Source: JAZQLP01 sp045629205 (lineage in GTDB: Bacteria > Bacillota > Clostridia > Oscillospirales > UBA644). Taken from it: a stretch of DNA of 30,556 nucleotides. This document shows, one piece after another, positions 1-7,473 of the stretch. The notes under the pieces were generated by a model, which did not search any database, was not told where the DNA came from, and saw nothing but the letters and a program-made list of their open reading frames with translations. The first letter of the stretch is position 1; every line of letters begins with the position of its first letter. The stretch lies in assembly GCA_045629205.1 (NCBI GenBank), contig JAZQQT010000181.1:1-30556 (forward strand), written 5' to 3'. The position numbers were made by a program, and so were the translations under genes.

Positions 1-303
1 TATACGATTGGAAGAATCAGAGACATTATTATTCCGGCAATGAAGAATTTCTTCTTTTTACTGATAAATGGGATAAAGTAACTGATTGCTATTGTGCATA
101 TAGTGTGCATTAAACCGGAACAAAAACCTCGAATAATGGCAAATCCGATATCAGCTGAATTGATATTCTGCGTGAGCACGATCAGATTCTCTATCATCGC
201 AAATCCAACGCCAACTGAAAAGGCTGCGGTAATAACGTCTTTCCTTTTGTCCGAAAATAAAAGCGCATACAAAAGAACGTTCCTTTTTTGTTATTTCGTT
301 CAA
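1..303 (-). pseudogene. PrsW-family intramembrane protease, decayed 5' part, cut by window edge
   Basis: Reading the minus strand from about 272 down to 1 gives a hydrophobic stretch with hallmarks of the small PrsW-like membrane metalloprotease family: an 'FSDKRKD' loop, then 'GVGFAMIEN' (the FAxxEN motif), then 'RGFCSGLMHTICT' with the third-motif histidine. PrsW proteins normally carry two or three helices and an EExxK motif before this. Here a stop codon interrupts the frame just upstream. The neighbouring frame supplies 'WLNEITK', roughly where EExxK should be; removing one A from the A6 run (plus-strand T run 284-289) would join the two frames. Further upstream there is no room for the missing N-terminal helices, because a terminator lies at 342-373. 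A TTG at 272 after AGGAAC could start a short product. I infer a 5'-truncated, frameshifted remnant; the 3' end lies outside the window. A sequencing or assembly error in the homopolymer is the main alternative for the frameshift. Confidence 0.55.
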
Positions 304-340
304 CCATACAACTCTCTGCAGAAAATCGATTATAAACATA

Positions 341-374
341 AAAAAATATCCGCTCAGTTGAGCGGATATTTTTG
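341..374 (-). terminator. Rho-independent terminator after the YegP gene
   Basis: A perfect 15-bp inverted repeat (342-356 pairing with 359-373) has a GC-rich core (TCCGCTCA/TGAGCGGA) flanked by A5 and T5 runs, so it can act in both directions. It begins 11 nt past the stop codon of the minus-strand YegP gene and would end that transcript before the PrsW remnant. Confidence 0.9.
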
Positions 375-384
375 CTTGCAATGA

Positions 385-750
385 TTATTCAATTACGATT
401 GCGGAATCGGCATTCTTAACGATGGAAGCAATACCGTTCTGGCAACTTGCGATTGCTTTGTAGCCTTCGCCGACAGCGATAATCTGACCGTTTTTAGCTT
501 TGAGTCTGAAACGGAACTCGCCTGCCTTGTCCTGATAAATCTCGAATTTGGGGTTCTTCTGAACTTCGAAATCTTTTTCGGTCTGATTTTCGATTTTTGC
601 AACGGGAGCGTTAGCTTTAACGCTTGCGATTCCCTTTTTGCAGGAAGCCAATGCCTTGTAAACTTCAGAAGTAGCGATGACTTCGCCGTTTCCTGCTTTA
701 AGATTGAATTTAAAGCCGGTTTTGGTTTGGTTAATAACAAATTTGCCCAT
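385..750 (-). CDS. YegP/DUF1508 family protein, two tandem repeats
   Basis: A 121-residue cytosolic protein made of two copies of the DUF1508 (YegP) domain, about residues 1-50 and 65-115. Each copy has the pattern 'F.i.....g.frFnLkA.NGevIa.se.Y.a..sc..GI.SVk.NA': copy 1 contains 'KFNLKAGNGEVIATSEVY' and copy 2 'RFRLKAKNGQIIAVGEGY'. The family is a small beta-alpha fold whose biochemical role is not established, so I assign none. A GGAGG ribosome binding site lies 6 nt before the ATG. It is 36 nt downstream of the Gfo/Idh/MocA gene on the same strand with no terminator between them, so the two are probably cotranscribed. A strong terminator follows. The length and two-repeat structure match complete family members. 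Confidence 0.9.
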   Translation of the reverse strand: MGKFVINQTKTGFKFNLKAGNGEVIATSEVYKALASCKKGIASVKANAPVAKIENQTEKDFEVQKNPKFEIYQDKAGEFRFRLKAKNGQIIAVGEGYKAIASCQNGIASIVKNADSAIVIE

Positions 751-786
751 TTTATTCCTCCATATTTTATCGCATAATGCGTTTGT

Positions 787-2076
787 TTATTCGGGTATTC
801 TTCCTTCGCGGAAGCAAGCCTTCATTCTGTCGAACAGGCTTTCGGGGTAGTCAAGATTGCCTGTAGGATAACAGGGCCACAGTTCTTCGGGGGACGCAAC
901 CTCCGGGTCGGTGCAATGATTATCGTTTCTCCATTTATCGCGTTCTTCTTTGTTGCGAAGATCCGGAACGTCCTGAGGAATTCCGCCTTCGAGTATGCTC
1001 TTATAAGCAAGAATGCCTATTATTCCCATATCAACGGCATTGTAAACATCTATTGAATACTTGATTCCGTCGGGACGGCCGAGAATTTTTTGGATAAAGA
1101 AATGCGTGGGATAAAAATCGCTGCCGCCGTGACCACCGGGAATCGTGAAATATTTATCGGAGAAAATGGAAACATCGGGAGCGTAGGTTTCGGGATACCA
1201 CTGATCAAGACGCTCGCCTTCATGGAACAGATAAACCTCATCTTTTGCATCTTCGGGAGCATAAGTCGGCTTAAAAGGCTGTGATTCTATGGAACCGTGT
1301 TTGCCGATAATTCTGTAGTTGACAGATACGGGCTGACGTTTAAGCTCACCATGCAGACTGCGGACTATCGCTCCGTTATCAAGGGTGACCATTTCGACTG
1401 CGCCTACAATACCGCCTTTTTTGCCGGTCTGAACAGTTTCGTCGTTATGCTGAGTTATAAAGCCTGTAACCTTTACAGGTCTGTGCCCCGTTATTGACAT
1501 AATGGGACCGAAAGAGTGGGTGCAGTAGAAACAAGCATGATGACTGTTTCGCCAATGATCGCGTTCGCCTCTGGTAAGCCCCGGTGCCATTACGGAACAA
1601 TCGTGAACGTATTCGCCTTCGGCATACATAACGTCGCCGATATCACCCGCTTCGTAACGCCTGCGCATTTCGAAGGTATGCCACATATAGCAGTAATTTT
1701 CCGCAAAAGCATAAACCTTACCGCTTTCCTCGACTGCTTCTATGAGAGCAACGGCCTGAGCCATTGTCTGACACGGAACGACTTCACTTAGAACGTGCTT
1801 CCCCGCCTTGAGAAGACGGATCGCATACGGAGCATGCTGATGAGCATAGTTTGCAAGGACCACGGCATCCATATCATGTTTGATGAATTCCTCGAAATCG
1901 GTATATACCGCAACCGTTGTATTATGTTCTTTTGCTATTCTTTCGACGTCATCAAGGCCCGGTTTGAAAGAATCGCATACCGCGACAAGTTCGGCATCCG
2001 GATGCTTGGCGAGAACAGTTACCATATCTTTGCCTCTGCCGGCGCCGAAAACACCTATTTTAAGTTTTTCGTTCAT
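787..2076 (-). CDS. Gfo/Idh/MocA family oxidoreductase lacking the EKP lysine
   Basis: A 429-residue NAD(P)-dependent oxidoreductase-like protein. The N-terminal Rossmann fold shows 'KIGVFGAGRGKD' (residues 6-17) and an acidic strand end 'VAVCD' (31-35). The position of the family's EKP motif reads S97-E-V-V-P101, so the lysine that usually binds nicotinamide and substrate is absent. A conserved histidine-bearing helix follows ('YCTHSFGPIMS', H187). I chose the ATG at 2076, which has GAGG 7 nt upstream; a TTG at 2082 is possible but too close to that site. The gene is transcribed divergently from the L-xylulose operon, from its own consensus promoter, and is followed by the YegP gene. Substrate is unknown. 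The position opposite ulaE suggests a sugar, polyol or sugar acid, but this is inference. Cofactor binding looks intact; the chemistry may differ from classical family members. Confidence 0.85.
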   Translation of the reverse strand: MNEKLKIGVFGAGRGKDMVTVLAKHPDAELVAVCDSFKPGLDDVERIAKEHNTTVAVYTDFEEFIKHDMDAVVLANYAHQHAPYAIRLLKAGKHVLSEVVPCQTMAQAVALIEAVEESGKVYAFAENYCYMWHTFEMRRRYEAGDIGDVMYAEGEYVHDCSVMAPGLTRGERDHWRNSHHACFYCTHSFGPIMSITGHRPVKVTGFITQHNDETVQTGKKGGIVGAVEMVTLDNGAIVRSLHGELKRQPVSVNYRIIGKHGSIESQPFKPTYAPEDAKDEVYLFHEGERLDQWYPETYAPDVSIFSDKYFTIPGGHGGSDFYPTHFFIQKILGRPDGIKYSIDVYNAVDMGIIGILAYKSILEGGIPQDVPDLRNKEERDKWRNDNHCTDPEVASPEELWPCYPTGNLDYPESLFDRMKACFREGRIPE

Positions 2077-2106
2077 GGTCAAACCTCATTTCTTTACTTC
2101 TTTTAA

Positions 2107-2135
2107 ATTATACAATAAAAAAAACTTTATGTCAA
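2107..2135 (-). promoter_or_regulatory. Sigma-A promoter for the minus-strand Gfo/Idh/MocA gene
   Basis: On the minus strand TTGACA (2130-2135) and TATAAT (2107-2112) are both perfect consensus hexamers separated by exactly 17 nt. The -10 lies about 30 nt before the chosen ATG at 2076. It is one half of a back-to-back promoter pair. Confidence 0.85.
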
Positions 2136-2148
2136 GTGTAATTTAATA

Positions 2149-2177
2149 TTGAAAAAAGCAACGGTATATGATATAAT
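2149..2177 (+). promoter_or_regulatory. Sigma-A promoter for the ulaE-led sugar operon
   Basis: TTGAAA (2149-2154) and TATAAT (2172-2177) are separated by 17 nt. The -10 ends 35 nt before the ATG at 2213. The -35 boxes of this promoter and the divergent one are only 13 nt apart, so a single bound regulator could control both. Confidence 0.8.
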
Positions 2178-2212
2178 TATTTTTAATAAATATTTATAAA
2201 GGAAGTCCGTCT

Positions 2213-3055
2213 ATGCAAACGCACTATCTTTCCGTATACGAAAAAAGCATGCCCGAATCATTGACATTCGGAGAAAAACTCAGAACAGCCGTAAAAGCGG
2301 GATTCAACGGTGTGGAAATCAGCGTTGACGAAACCGACGCAAAATTAGAAAGAGTTTTGAATAAAGCAACCGGAAAAGCGATTATTTCCGAAATAAGGGC
2401 GGCTGAAATACCGGTCAAAACAATGTGCCTTTCGGGACAACGCAAATATCCGTTCGGAAGCAGAGATAAAAAAACAAGAGAAAAAAGTTTCGATATAATA
2501 AAAGGCGCAATAGACTTTTCATATGATGCGGGTCTGAGAATAATTCAACTTGCGGGATACGACGTTTATTACGAAGAAAGCGGACCGGATACGGAAGAAA
2601 TGTTTATCGAAGGTTTGCGTTTTGCCGCCGAATATGCAGCGCAGGCAGGCGTTCTTCTAGGATTCGAAACCATGGAAACACCGTTTATGAATACAGCGGA
2701 AAAGTCCATGCGTTTTGTAAAATTAATCAATTCCCCATATCTGAAAGTTTATCCCGATCTCGGAAATATCAGAAACGGAACCGACGATTATATAAATGAC
2801 CTGAAATCAGCCGAAGGAAATATTCTTGCAATACATGTTAAAGACACAAAAGAAGGCATTTACAGAAATCTTCGCCTCGGCGAAGGACGCGTTGATTTCG
2901 TAAACTGTTTTGCCGAATTACTGCGGCAAAAAGTAGGAATATTCAACTGTGAAATATGGTATGACGGAAAATCCGATCCTGTTGATTTCCTCTCATCAAA
3001 CCGCAAATTTGCGGAAGATTGTCTTGAAAAAGCAGAAAGGATAATTGCTCTATGA
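2213..3055 (+). CDS. ulaE: L-xylulose-5-phosphate 3-epimerase (UlaE/SgbU type)
   Basis: A 280-residue TIM-barrel sugar-phosphate epimerase that interconverts L-xylulose 5-phosphate and L-ribulose 5-phosphate in the cytosol. The four metal and acid/base positions of the family are visible in order: E152 ('GFETME'), D182 ('YPDLGN'), H208 ('IHVKD') and E247 ('CEIWYDG'). Length and the 'EKSMP' opening match UlaE, SgaU and SgbU proteins. The site AAAGGAAG precedes the ATG. It is first in an operon: its stop overlaps the next start (ATGA at 3052-3055), indicating translational coupling with the kinase. Together with the kinase and AraD it gives the lower half of the L-xylulose/L-lyxose (or ascorbate-type) pathway. 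No 3-keto-L-gulonate-6-phosphate decarboxylase is present, which favours L-xylulose over ascorbate as the entry substrate. Other 3-epimerases of the same fold are possible but less likely given AraD next door. Confidence 0.88.
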   Translation: MQTHYLSVYEKSMPESLTFGEKLRTAVKAGFNGVEISVDETDAKLERVLNKATGKAIISEIRAAEIPVKTMCLSGQRKYPFGSRDKKTREKSFDIIKGAIDFSYDAGLRIIQLAGYDVYYEESGPDTEEMFIEGLRFAAEYAAQAGVLLGFETMETPFMNTAEKSMRFVKLINSPYLKVYPDLGNIRNGTDDYINDLKSAEGNILAIHVKDTKEGIYRNLRLGEGRVDFVNCFAELLRQKVGIFNCEIWYDGKSDPVDFLSSNRKFAEDCLEKAERIIAL

Positions 3056-4536
3056 AATATCTTCTCGGACTTGACAACGGAGGCACGGTCTGCAAAGCCG
3101 CAATCTTCGACACAAACGGAAAACAGATAATCAAAAAATCCATTCAGATTCCCCTCTGTGTAAACAAAGACGGAAAAACGGAACGTAAAATCGATGATAT
3201 ACTGAACGCAAACTATTCCATCATCAGACAAATTACAAGCGAATTCGACGGTGAAATAGCTGCCGTAGGTCTTTCGGGACACGGAAAAGGTCTTTATTTA
3301 TTAGATAAAACCGGTAAACCGCTCGGAAACGGAATAGGATCCACAGACAGCAGAGCGCTCGAATATGAATTGTCATTCAAAGAAAGCGGAATATCGGCAA
3401 AAGCGAGAGAATTAACGTTTCAGAACGTTCTTGCCTGCCAGCCTGTTTGTATTCTTCGTTGGATGAAAGACAACGAGAGAGAAACTTACGATAAAATCGG
3501 AAGCGTTATGTCGGTAAAAGATATTATCGCTTACGGGCTTACGGGAGAAAAGAAAGCCGAAAAATCGGACATGTCCGGAACAAATCTCGTAAATATGACA
3601 ACAAATGATTACGATATCGAATTATTGAATTTATTCGGGATTCCGGAAGTATTCGGGTCGCTGCTTCCGATGGTGGGATCCTGTGAAACAAGAGGATATA
3701 TTACCGAAGATGCGGCAAAGCTTACCAATCTAAGACCCGGAACGCCGGTATCCGGCGGTATGTTTGATATAGACGCATGCGCTCTTGCCGCAGGCGCCGT
3801 TAACGAGGGCGATATATGCACCATAGCAGGAACATGGACAATCAACGAATACATTACAAAAAAGCCCATCAAAGAAAATGTTTCGATGAACTCGCTTTAC
3901 TGCCTTGACGGCCTGTATCTTGCGGAGGAAAGCAGCGCGGCATCGGCAGGTAATCTCGAATGGATAAGAAGTATAATCAAGGATCATTCATACGTCGAAC
4001 TTGACGAGATGGCGGAAAGCGTAAATACGGAAGAGAACGGGGTTTATTTCCTTCCGTTCCTTTTTGCGTCCAACCTGAATCCCTATGCGAAATCATGCCT
4101 CATCGGACTTGACAGCAGCCATACCGAAGCGAATATTCTCCGCGCCGTTTATGAAGGAATCGCATTTTCCACATATACACATCTTGAAAAATTACTTGCA
4201 AGCAAGCCGAATCCTTCGGAATATATATTATTGGCAGGCGGAGTTTGCAATTCGCCTTTCTGGTCACAGATGTTTGCCGACGTAATAGGAGTCAAGCTTC
4301 TTACTACCGAAAATACCGAATTGGGAGCAAAAGGCGCGGCAATGTCTGCCGGTATCGCATGCGGAATATTCAAGAATGCAAAGGATGCCGCAAAAAAATG
4401 CGTTAAACGCGGGGCAATTATTGAACCGAATCCGGAAATGACAGAGATTTACCGTAAAAAATATAACATATACAGAAAAATAGAAGCATCACTCGGCGAC
4501 GTATGGAAAGACGTTCGCGGAATAAAAGGAGAATGA
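3052..4536 (+). CDS. lyxK: FGGY-family carbohydrate kinase, probable L-xylulokinase
   Basis: A 494-residue sugar kinase of the FGGY family with two actin-like domains. The N-terminal phosphate loop is 'LLGLDNGGTVCKAA' (D8). The catalytic aspartate should be D239 in 'GGMFDIDACALAAGAV', and the C-terminal ATP-binding loop is 'LLAGGVCNSPFWSQMFADV' (about 393-411). Full length for the family. It would phosphorylate a ketopentose using ATP. Its position between a UlaE-type 3-epimerase and AraD suggests L-xylulose (LyxK/YiaP-like) as the substrate. L-ribulose cannot be excluded, because AraD would also accept its phosphorylated product, but the 3-epimerase would then be redundant. The start overlaps the ulaE stop by 4 nt and the stop lies 2 nt before the araD ATG, so the three genes are tightly coupled. 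The family is certain; the exact substrate is inferred from context. Confidence 0.82.
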   Translation: MKYLLGLDNGGTVCKAAIFDTNGKQIIKKSIQIPLCVNKDGKTERKIDDILNANYSIIRQITSEFDGEIAAVGLSGHGKGLYLLDKTGKPLGNGIGSTDSRALEYELSFKESGISAKARELTFQNVLACQPVCILRWMKDNERETYDKIGSVMSVKDIIAYGLTGEKKAEKSDMSGTNLVNMTTNDYDIELLNLFGIPEVFGSLLPMVGSCETRGYITEDAAKLTNLRPGTPVSGGMFDIDACALAAGAVNEGDICTIAGTWTINEYITKKPIKENVSMNSLYCLDGLYLAEESSAASAGNLEWIRSIIKDHSYVELDEMAESVNTEENGVYFLPFLFASNLNPYAKSCLIGLDSSHTEANILRAVYEGIAFSTYTHLEKLLASKPNPSEYILLAGGVCNSPFWSQMFADVIGVKLLTTENTELGAKGAAMSAGIACGIFKNAKDAAKKCVKRGAIIEPNPEMTEIYRKKYNIYRKIEASLGDVWKDVRGIKGE

Positions 4537-4538
4537 TC

Positions 4539-5228
4539 ATGCTGGAAAAACTGAAAGAAGAAGTATGCAAGGCAAATCTTGCGCTTGTTGAACACAAAGT
4601 GGTAATATTCACATGGGGCAACGTAAGTGCCATAGACAAAGAAACGAAACTTGTTGTCATAAAGCCGTCCGGAGTTGACTACTCGGTCATGAAACCGGAG
4701 CAGATGGTCGTAACCGACCTTGACGGAAACGTTGTTGAAGGCAATCTCAGACCATCTACCGACCTGCCTACTCATCTTGAACTTTATAAAGCTTATCCTG
4801 AAATCGGAGGCGTTGTCCATACACACAGCATAAATGCAACCGCATGGGCACAGGCCGGACGCGGGATTCCGTATTACGGAACCACTCACGCCGACTATTT
4901 TTACGGTGAAATACCCTGCACAAGAGAGCTTACGGAAGACGAAGTGAACGGAGAATACGAAAAAAACACCGGTCTTGTCATCGTTGAACGCCTCGGAGAT
5001 ACAGAACCGCTGTCCATGCCCGGTGCTCTTGTAAAATCGCACGGCGTTTTCGCATGGGGCAAAGACGCAAACAATGCGGTCCATAATGCCGTAGTTATCG
5101 AAGCGGTAGCCGAAATGGCTTATAAGACAGAGACAATCAATTCCCAGGTAAAAACCGCGCCGAAATATCTTTTGAATAAACATTATCTGAGAAAACACGG
5201 CAAAAACGCATATTACGGACAGAAATAA
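4539..5228 (+). CDS. araD: L-ribulose-5-phosphate 4-epimerase
   Basis: A 229-residue class II aldolase-fold, metal-dependent epimerase converting L-ribulose 5-phosphate to D-xylulose 5-phosphate, the exit point into the pentose phosphate pathway. Residues equivalent to the well-known E. coli AraD sites are present: D75 in 'PSTDLPTH', metal histidines H94 and H96 in 'VVHTHS', H168 in 'KSHGVFAWG', D119 in 'THADYF', and the C-terminal tyrosines in 'NAYYGQK'. I start at ATG 4539 because AGGAGA sits at proper distance and the protein then opens 'MLEKLKEEV' like the family. An ATG at 4533, overlapping the kinase stop, is too close to that site. It is third in the sugar operon, 10 nt before thrC. 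Confidence 0.93.
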   Translation: MLEKLKEEVCKANLALVEHKVVIFTWGNVSAIDKETKLVVIKPSGVDYSVMKPEQMVVTDLDGNVVEGNLRPSTDLPTHLELYKAYPEIGGVVHTHSINATAWAQAGRGIPYYGTTHADYFYGEIPCTRELTEDEVNGEYEKNTGLVIVERLGDTEPLSMPGALVKSHGVFAWGKDANNAVHNAVVIEAVAEMAYKTETINSQVKTAPKYLLNKHYLRKHGKNAYYGQK

Positions 5229-5238
5229 CGGAGTCATT

Positions 5239-6723
5239 ATGAATCTCTACGAAAGCACCAGAAACCGAAACATAACGGTAGCCCCATCGGAAGCTCTTGT
5301 AAAAGGGCTTGCATCCGACGGCGGACTTTATGTAATGCGGAATCTCGGAGAAAAGAAGCCCGACCTGCATAAAATACTGAAAAAAGATTATTACGGAATG
5401 GCAGCGGAAATTCTGAGTATTTTTCTGCCGGATTATCCTTCGGAAGAAATAGACAAAGCCGTCAAAGCTGCATACTCGGATAAATTTGACGACAAAAAAA
5501 TCGTTCCGCTGAAAAAAGTCGGAGATAATTTCATTCTCGAATTATTTCACGGACCGACATCGGCTTTTAAAGATATGGCGCTGCAGATACTGCCACACCT
5601 TCTGACAAAAGGAAAAAAGCTGAACGGGAACAAATCCGAGACGGTGATTCTCACAGCAACTTCCGGAGATACAGGAAAAGCCGCTCTTGAAGGATTTAAA
5701 AACGTTGAAGGAACGAAAATCATAGTTTTCTATCCTCACAACGGCGTCAGCAAGGTTCAGAAAGCACAGATGGTCACACAAGAAGGCAGCAACGTCTTTG
5801 TCTGCGGTATCGACGGAAACTTTGACGATGCCCAGACCGGAGTCAAAAAGATCTTTTCCGATAAACGCGTAACAGACATTCTTGCCGAACATAACATGGA
5901 GTTTTCTTCCGCAAATTCAATTAATATCGGAAGGCTTTCACCTCAGGTGGTTTATTATTTTTACGCATACAAGCAACTGGTTGACAACGGTGAAATAACA
6001 ATAGGAGACAAAATCAATTTTACGGTTCCGACCGGAAACTTCGGGGATATTCTCGCAGGATATTATGCAAAAATTCTCGGACTCCCGATAAACAGACTGA
6101 TATGCGCTTCGAACTGCAACAATGTCCTTTTCGATTTTATCACCTCGGGAACATACAATAAAAACAGATTTTTTGAAAAAACGATATCCCCCTCGATGGA
6201 TATTCTTCTGTCAAGTAATCTTGAAAGATTTTTATACTATGTTTCGGAATGTAATAACGACACCGTAGCATCCTTGATGAACGACGTAAACAAAAAAGGC
6301 AGTTACACCGTAACGGAAGCGCTGCAGAACAGTATTGAAGATATTCTCTCCGCAGGATGGGCAAGCGACAGCGAAACAAAAGCCACTATTGAAAGATATT
6401 TCCGTGATTACGGATATCTTGCCGACACCCATACAGGAGTCGCTCTGAAAGTTGCCGACGAATACAAGGCAAACACCTCAGACGATTCAAAATCCGTTGT
6501 ATTGTCAACCGCAAGTCCATTTAAGTTTTCGGCAAGTGTTTACGAAAGCATCTTTGAGAAATACGAGGCTGATGAGTTTGAAATAATGCAATCGCTCGCC
6601 GAAAAAACGAAATGCGAGATTCCGATACAGTTATCCGAATTGAAAAGCAAGCAAACCAGACACAATTCCGTCGTTGACAAAGACGGAATGGAAGCATTTG
6701 TTCTGAAATGCCTCGGAATATAG
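5239..6723 (+). CDS. thrC: Threonine synthase
   Basis: A 494-residue PLP enzyme converting O-phospho-L-homoserine to L-threonine. The PLP lysine should be K111 in 'HGPTSAFKDMALQ'. The phosphate-binding region 'TATSGDTGKAALEGF' and the 'SSANSINIGRLSPQVVYYF' segment are typical of the long (yeast/E. coli-like) class, and the N-terminal domain opening 'YESTRNRN' also fits. GGAG precedes the ATG. It is embedded in a sugar operon, 10 nt after araD and 10 nt before the NTPase gene, with no sign of a separate promoter in those gaps. No other threonine-pathway gene (hom, thrB, asd) is in the window, so its coexpression with pentose enzymes is unexplained. Confidence 0.95.
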   Translation: MNLYESTRNRNITVAPSEALVKGLASDGGLYVMRNLGEKKPDLHKILKKDYYGMAAEILSIFLPDYPSEEIDKAVKAAYSDKFDDKKIVPLKKVGDNFILELFHGPTSAFKDMALQILPHLLTKGKKLNGNKSETVILTATSGDTGKAALEGFKNVEGTKIIVFYPHNGVSKVQKAQMVTQEGSNVFVCGIDGNFDDAQTGVKKIFSDKRVTDILAEHNMEFSSANSINIGRLSPQVVYYFYAYKQLVDNGEITIGDKINFTVPTGNFGDILAGYYAKILGLPINRLICASNCNNVLFDFITSGTYNKNRFFEKTISPSMDILLSSNLERFLYYVSECNNDTVASLMNDVNKKGSYTVTEALQNSIEDILSAGWASDSETKATIERYFRDYGYLADTHTGVALKVADEYKANTSDDSKSVVLSTASPFKFSASVYESIFEKYEADEFEIMQSLAEKTKCEIPIQLSELKSKQTRHNSVVDKDGMEAFVLKCLGI

Positions 6724-6733
6724 CGGAGGAAAA

Positions 6734-7408
6734 ATGACGACCGAAAATCTGCTTAAAAACCGTTCTGATATTTTCGGCAAAAAGCACATTCTGATAACAG
6801 GTCATTACGGAACCGGAAAATCGAATATTGCAGTCAACATAGCGCTTGCCTCGGCAAAAGAAAACAAAACCGTTCTGGTTGATCTGGATATAGTCAATCC
6901 GTATTTCAGGTCTGCCGACAACAAGGATATACTCGAAAAAGCCGGAGTAAAGATACTGACAACAAATTTTGCGAATACAAACATTGACGCGCCCTCTCTT
7001 CCGGCGGAAATCTACTCCGTTTTTTCATCAAACGCAACGGTAATATGGGATATCGGCGGAGATGATGCAGGCGCAATAGCATTGGGCAGATTCGCCGATA
7101 AAATCAAAGCAGACGGTTACAGCTGCCTGTATATGATTAATAAATTCAGACCGCTGACGGAAACATCGGCCGATATGAAAGAGTATCTTACGGCAATCGA
7201 AGAATCATCGAAATTGAAAATAACGGGGATCATCAATAACTCCAATCTCGGAAACGAAACGGATAAAGACACTCTCGACAAAGGTCTCCTGACAGCGACC
7301 GATCTTGAGAATGAAACCGGCATCCCGCTTATCTGTTCTACAGCAGATAAACGTTTAGACGCTGAAGGATTTGTAAATATAGAGATTTTTACGGTTATGC
7401 CGTTCTGA
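6734..7408 (+). CDS. P-loop NTPase of the MinD/ParA/CobQ-like class, function unknown
   Basis: A 224-residue cytosolic protein with a deviant Walker A motif 'GHYGTGKSNIAVN' (residues 23-35), then 'TVLVDLDIVNPYFRS', the Walker A' aspartate region characteristic of the SIMIBI/MinD group, and 'VIWDIGGDDAG' (Walker B-like). The C-terminal half has 'GIINNSNLGNET', consistent with the guanine/adenine-loop region of this class. GGAGG precedes the ATG. It is last in the thrC operon and immediately upstream of the 2-oxoacid oxidoreductase genes. It may assist that enzyme, for example in iron-sulfur cluster or cofactor handling as Mrp/NBP35-like ATPases do, but it lacks an obvious CxxC scaffold motif. 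I see no membrane-targeting helix and no Walker-type DNA partner gene, so chromosome partition is unlikely. Fold is firm, role unknown. Confidence 0.72.
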   Translation: MTTENLLKNRSDIFGKKHILITGHYGTGKSNIAVNIALASAKENKTVLVDLDIVNPYFRSADNKDILEKAGVKILTTNFANTNIDAPSLPAEIYSVFSSNATVIWDIGGDDAGAIALGRFADKIKADGYSCLYMINKFRPLTETSADMKEYLTAIEESSKLKITGIINNSNLGNETDKDTLDKGLLTATDLENETGIPLICSTADKRLDAEGFVNIEIFTVMPF

Positions 7409-7438
7409 CTTTAACGCAATACAATATTAAAGTGTTGA

Positions 7439-7466
7439 TTAGATTTCAACGATATCTAATTTTTCT
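7439..7466 (+). terminator. Possible weak terminator after the thrC/NTPase operon
   Basis: A 6-bp AT-rich inverted repeat (TTAGAT 7439-7444, ATCTAA 7454-7459) with a 9-nt loop is followed directly by T5. It is placed correctly, about 30 nt after the NTPase stop, but the stem is weak, so termination may be partial and allow read-through into the oxidoreductase genes. Confidence 0.3.
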
Positions 7467-7473
7467 GACACAA

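Noticed and set aside
94..384. Plus-strand open frame of 96 codons at the left end
   Set aside because: It lies antisense to the PrsW-like sequence, runs through the terminator hairpin, and its translation shows no family pattern or ribosome binding site.
771..781. Short palindrome CGCAT-A-ATGCG before the YegP gene, a possible operator
   Set aside because: Only 5 bp per arm, with no promoter around it; likely chance.
4503..4538. Upstream starts for araD (4503 and 4533)
   Set aside because: The ribosome binding site AGGAGA lies between 4503 and 4533 and is too near 4533; family members begin with the MLE at 4539.
4449..5237. Minus-strand open frame of 262 codons
   Set aside because: It is antisense to araD, whose metal ligands are all intact, and its translation has no recognisable pattern; it arises from codon bias.
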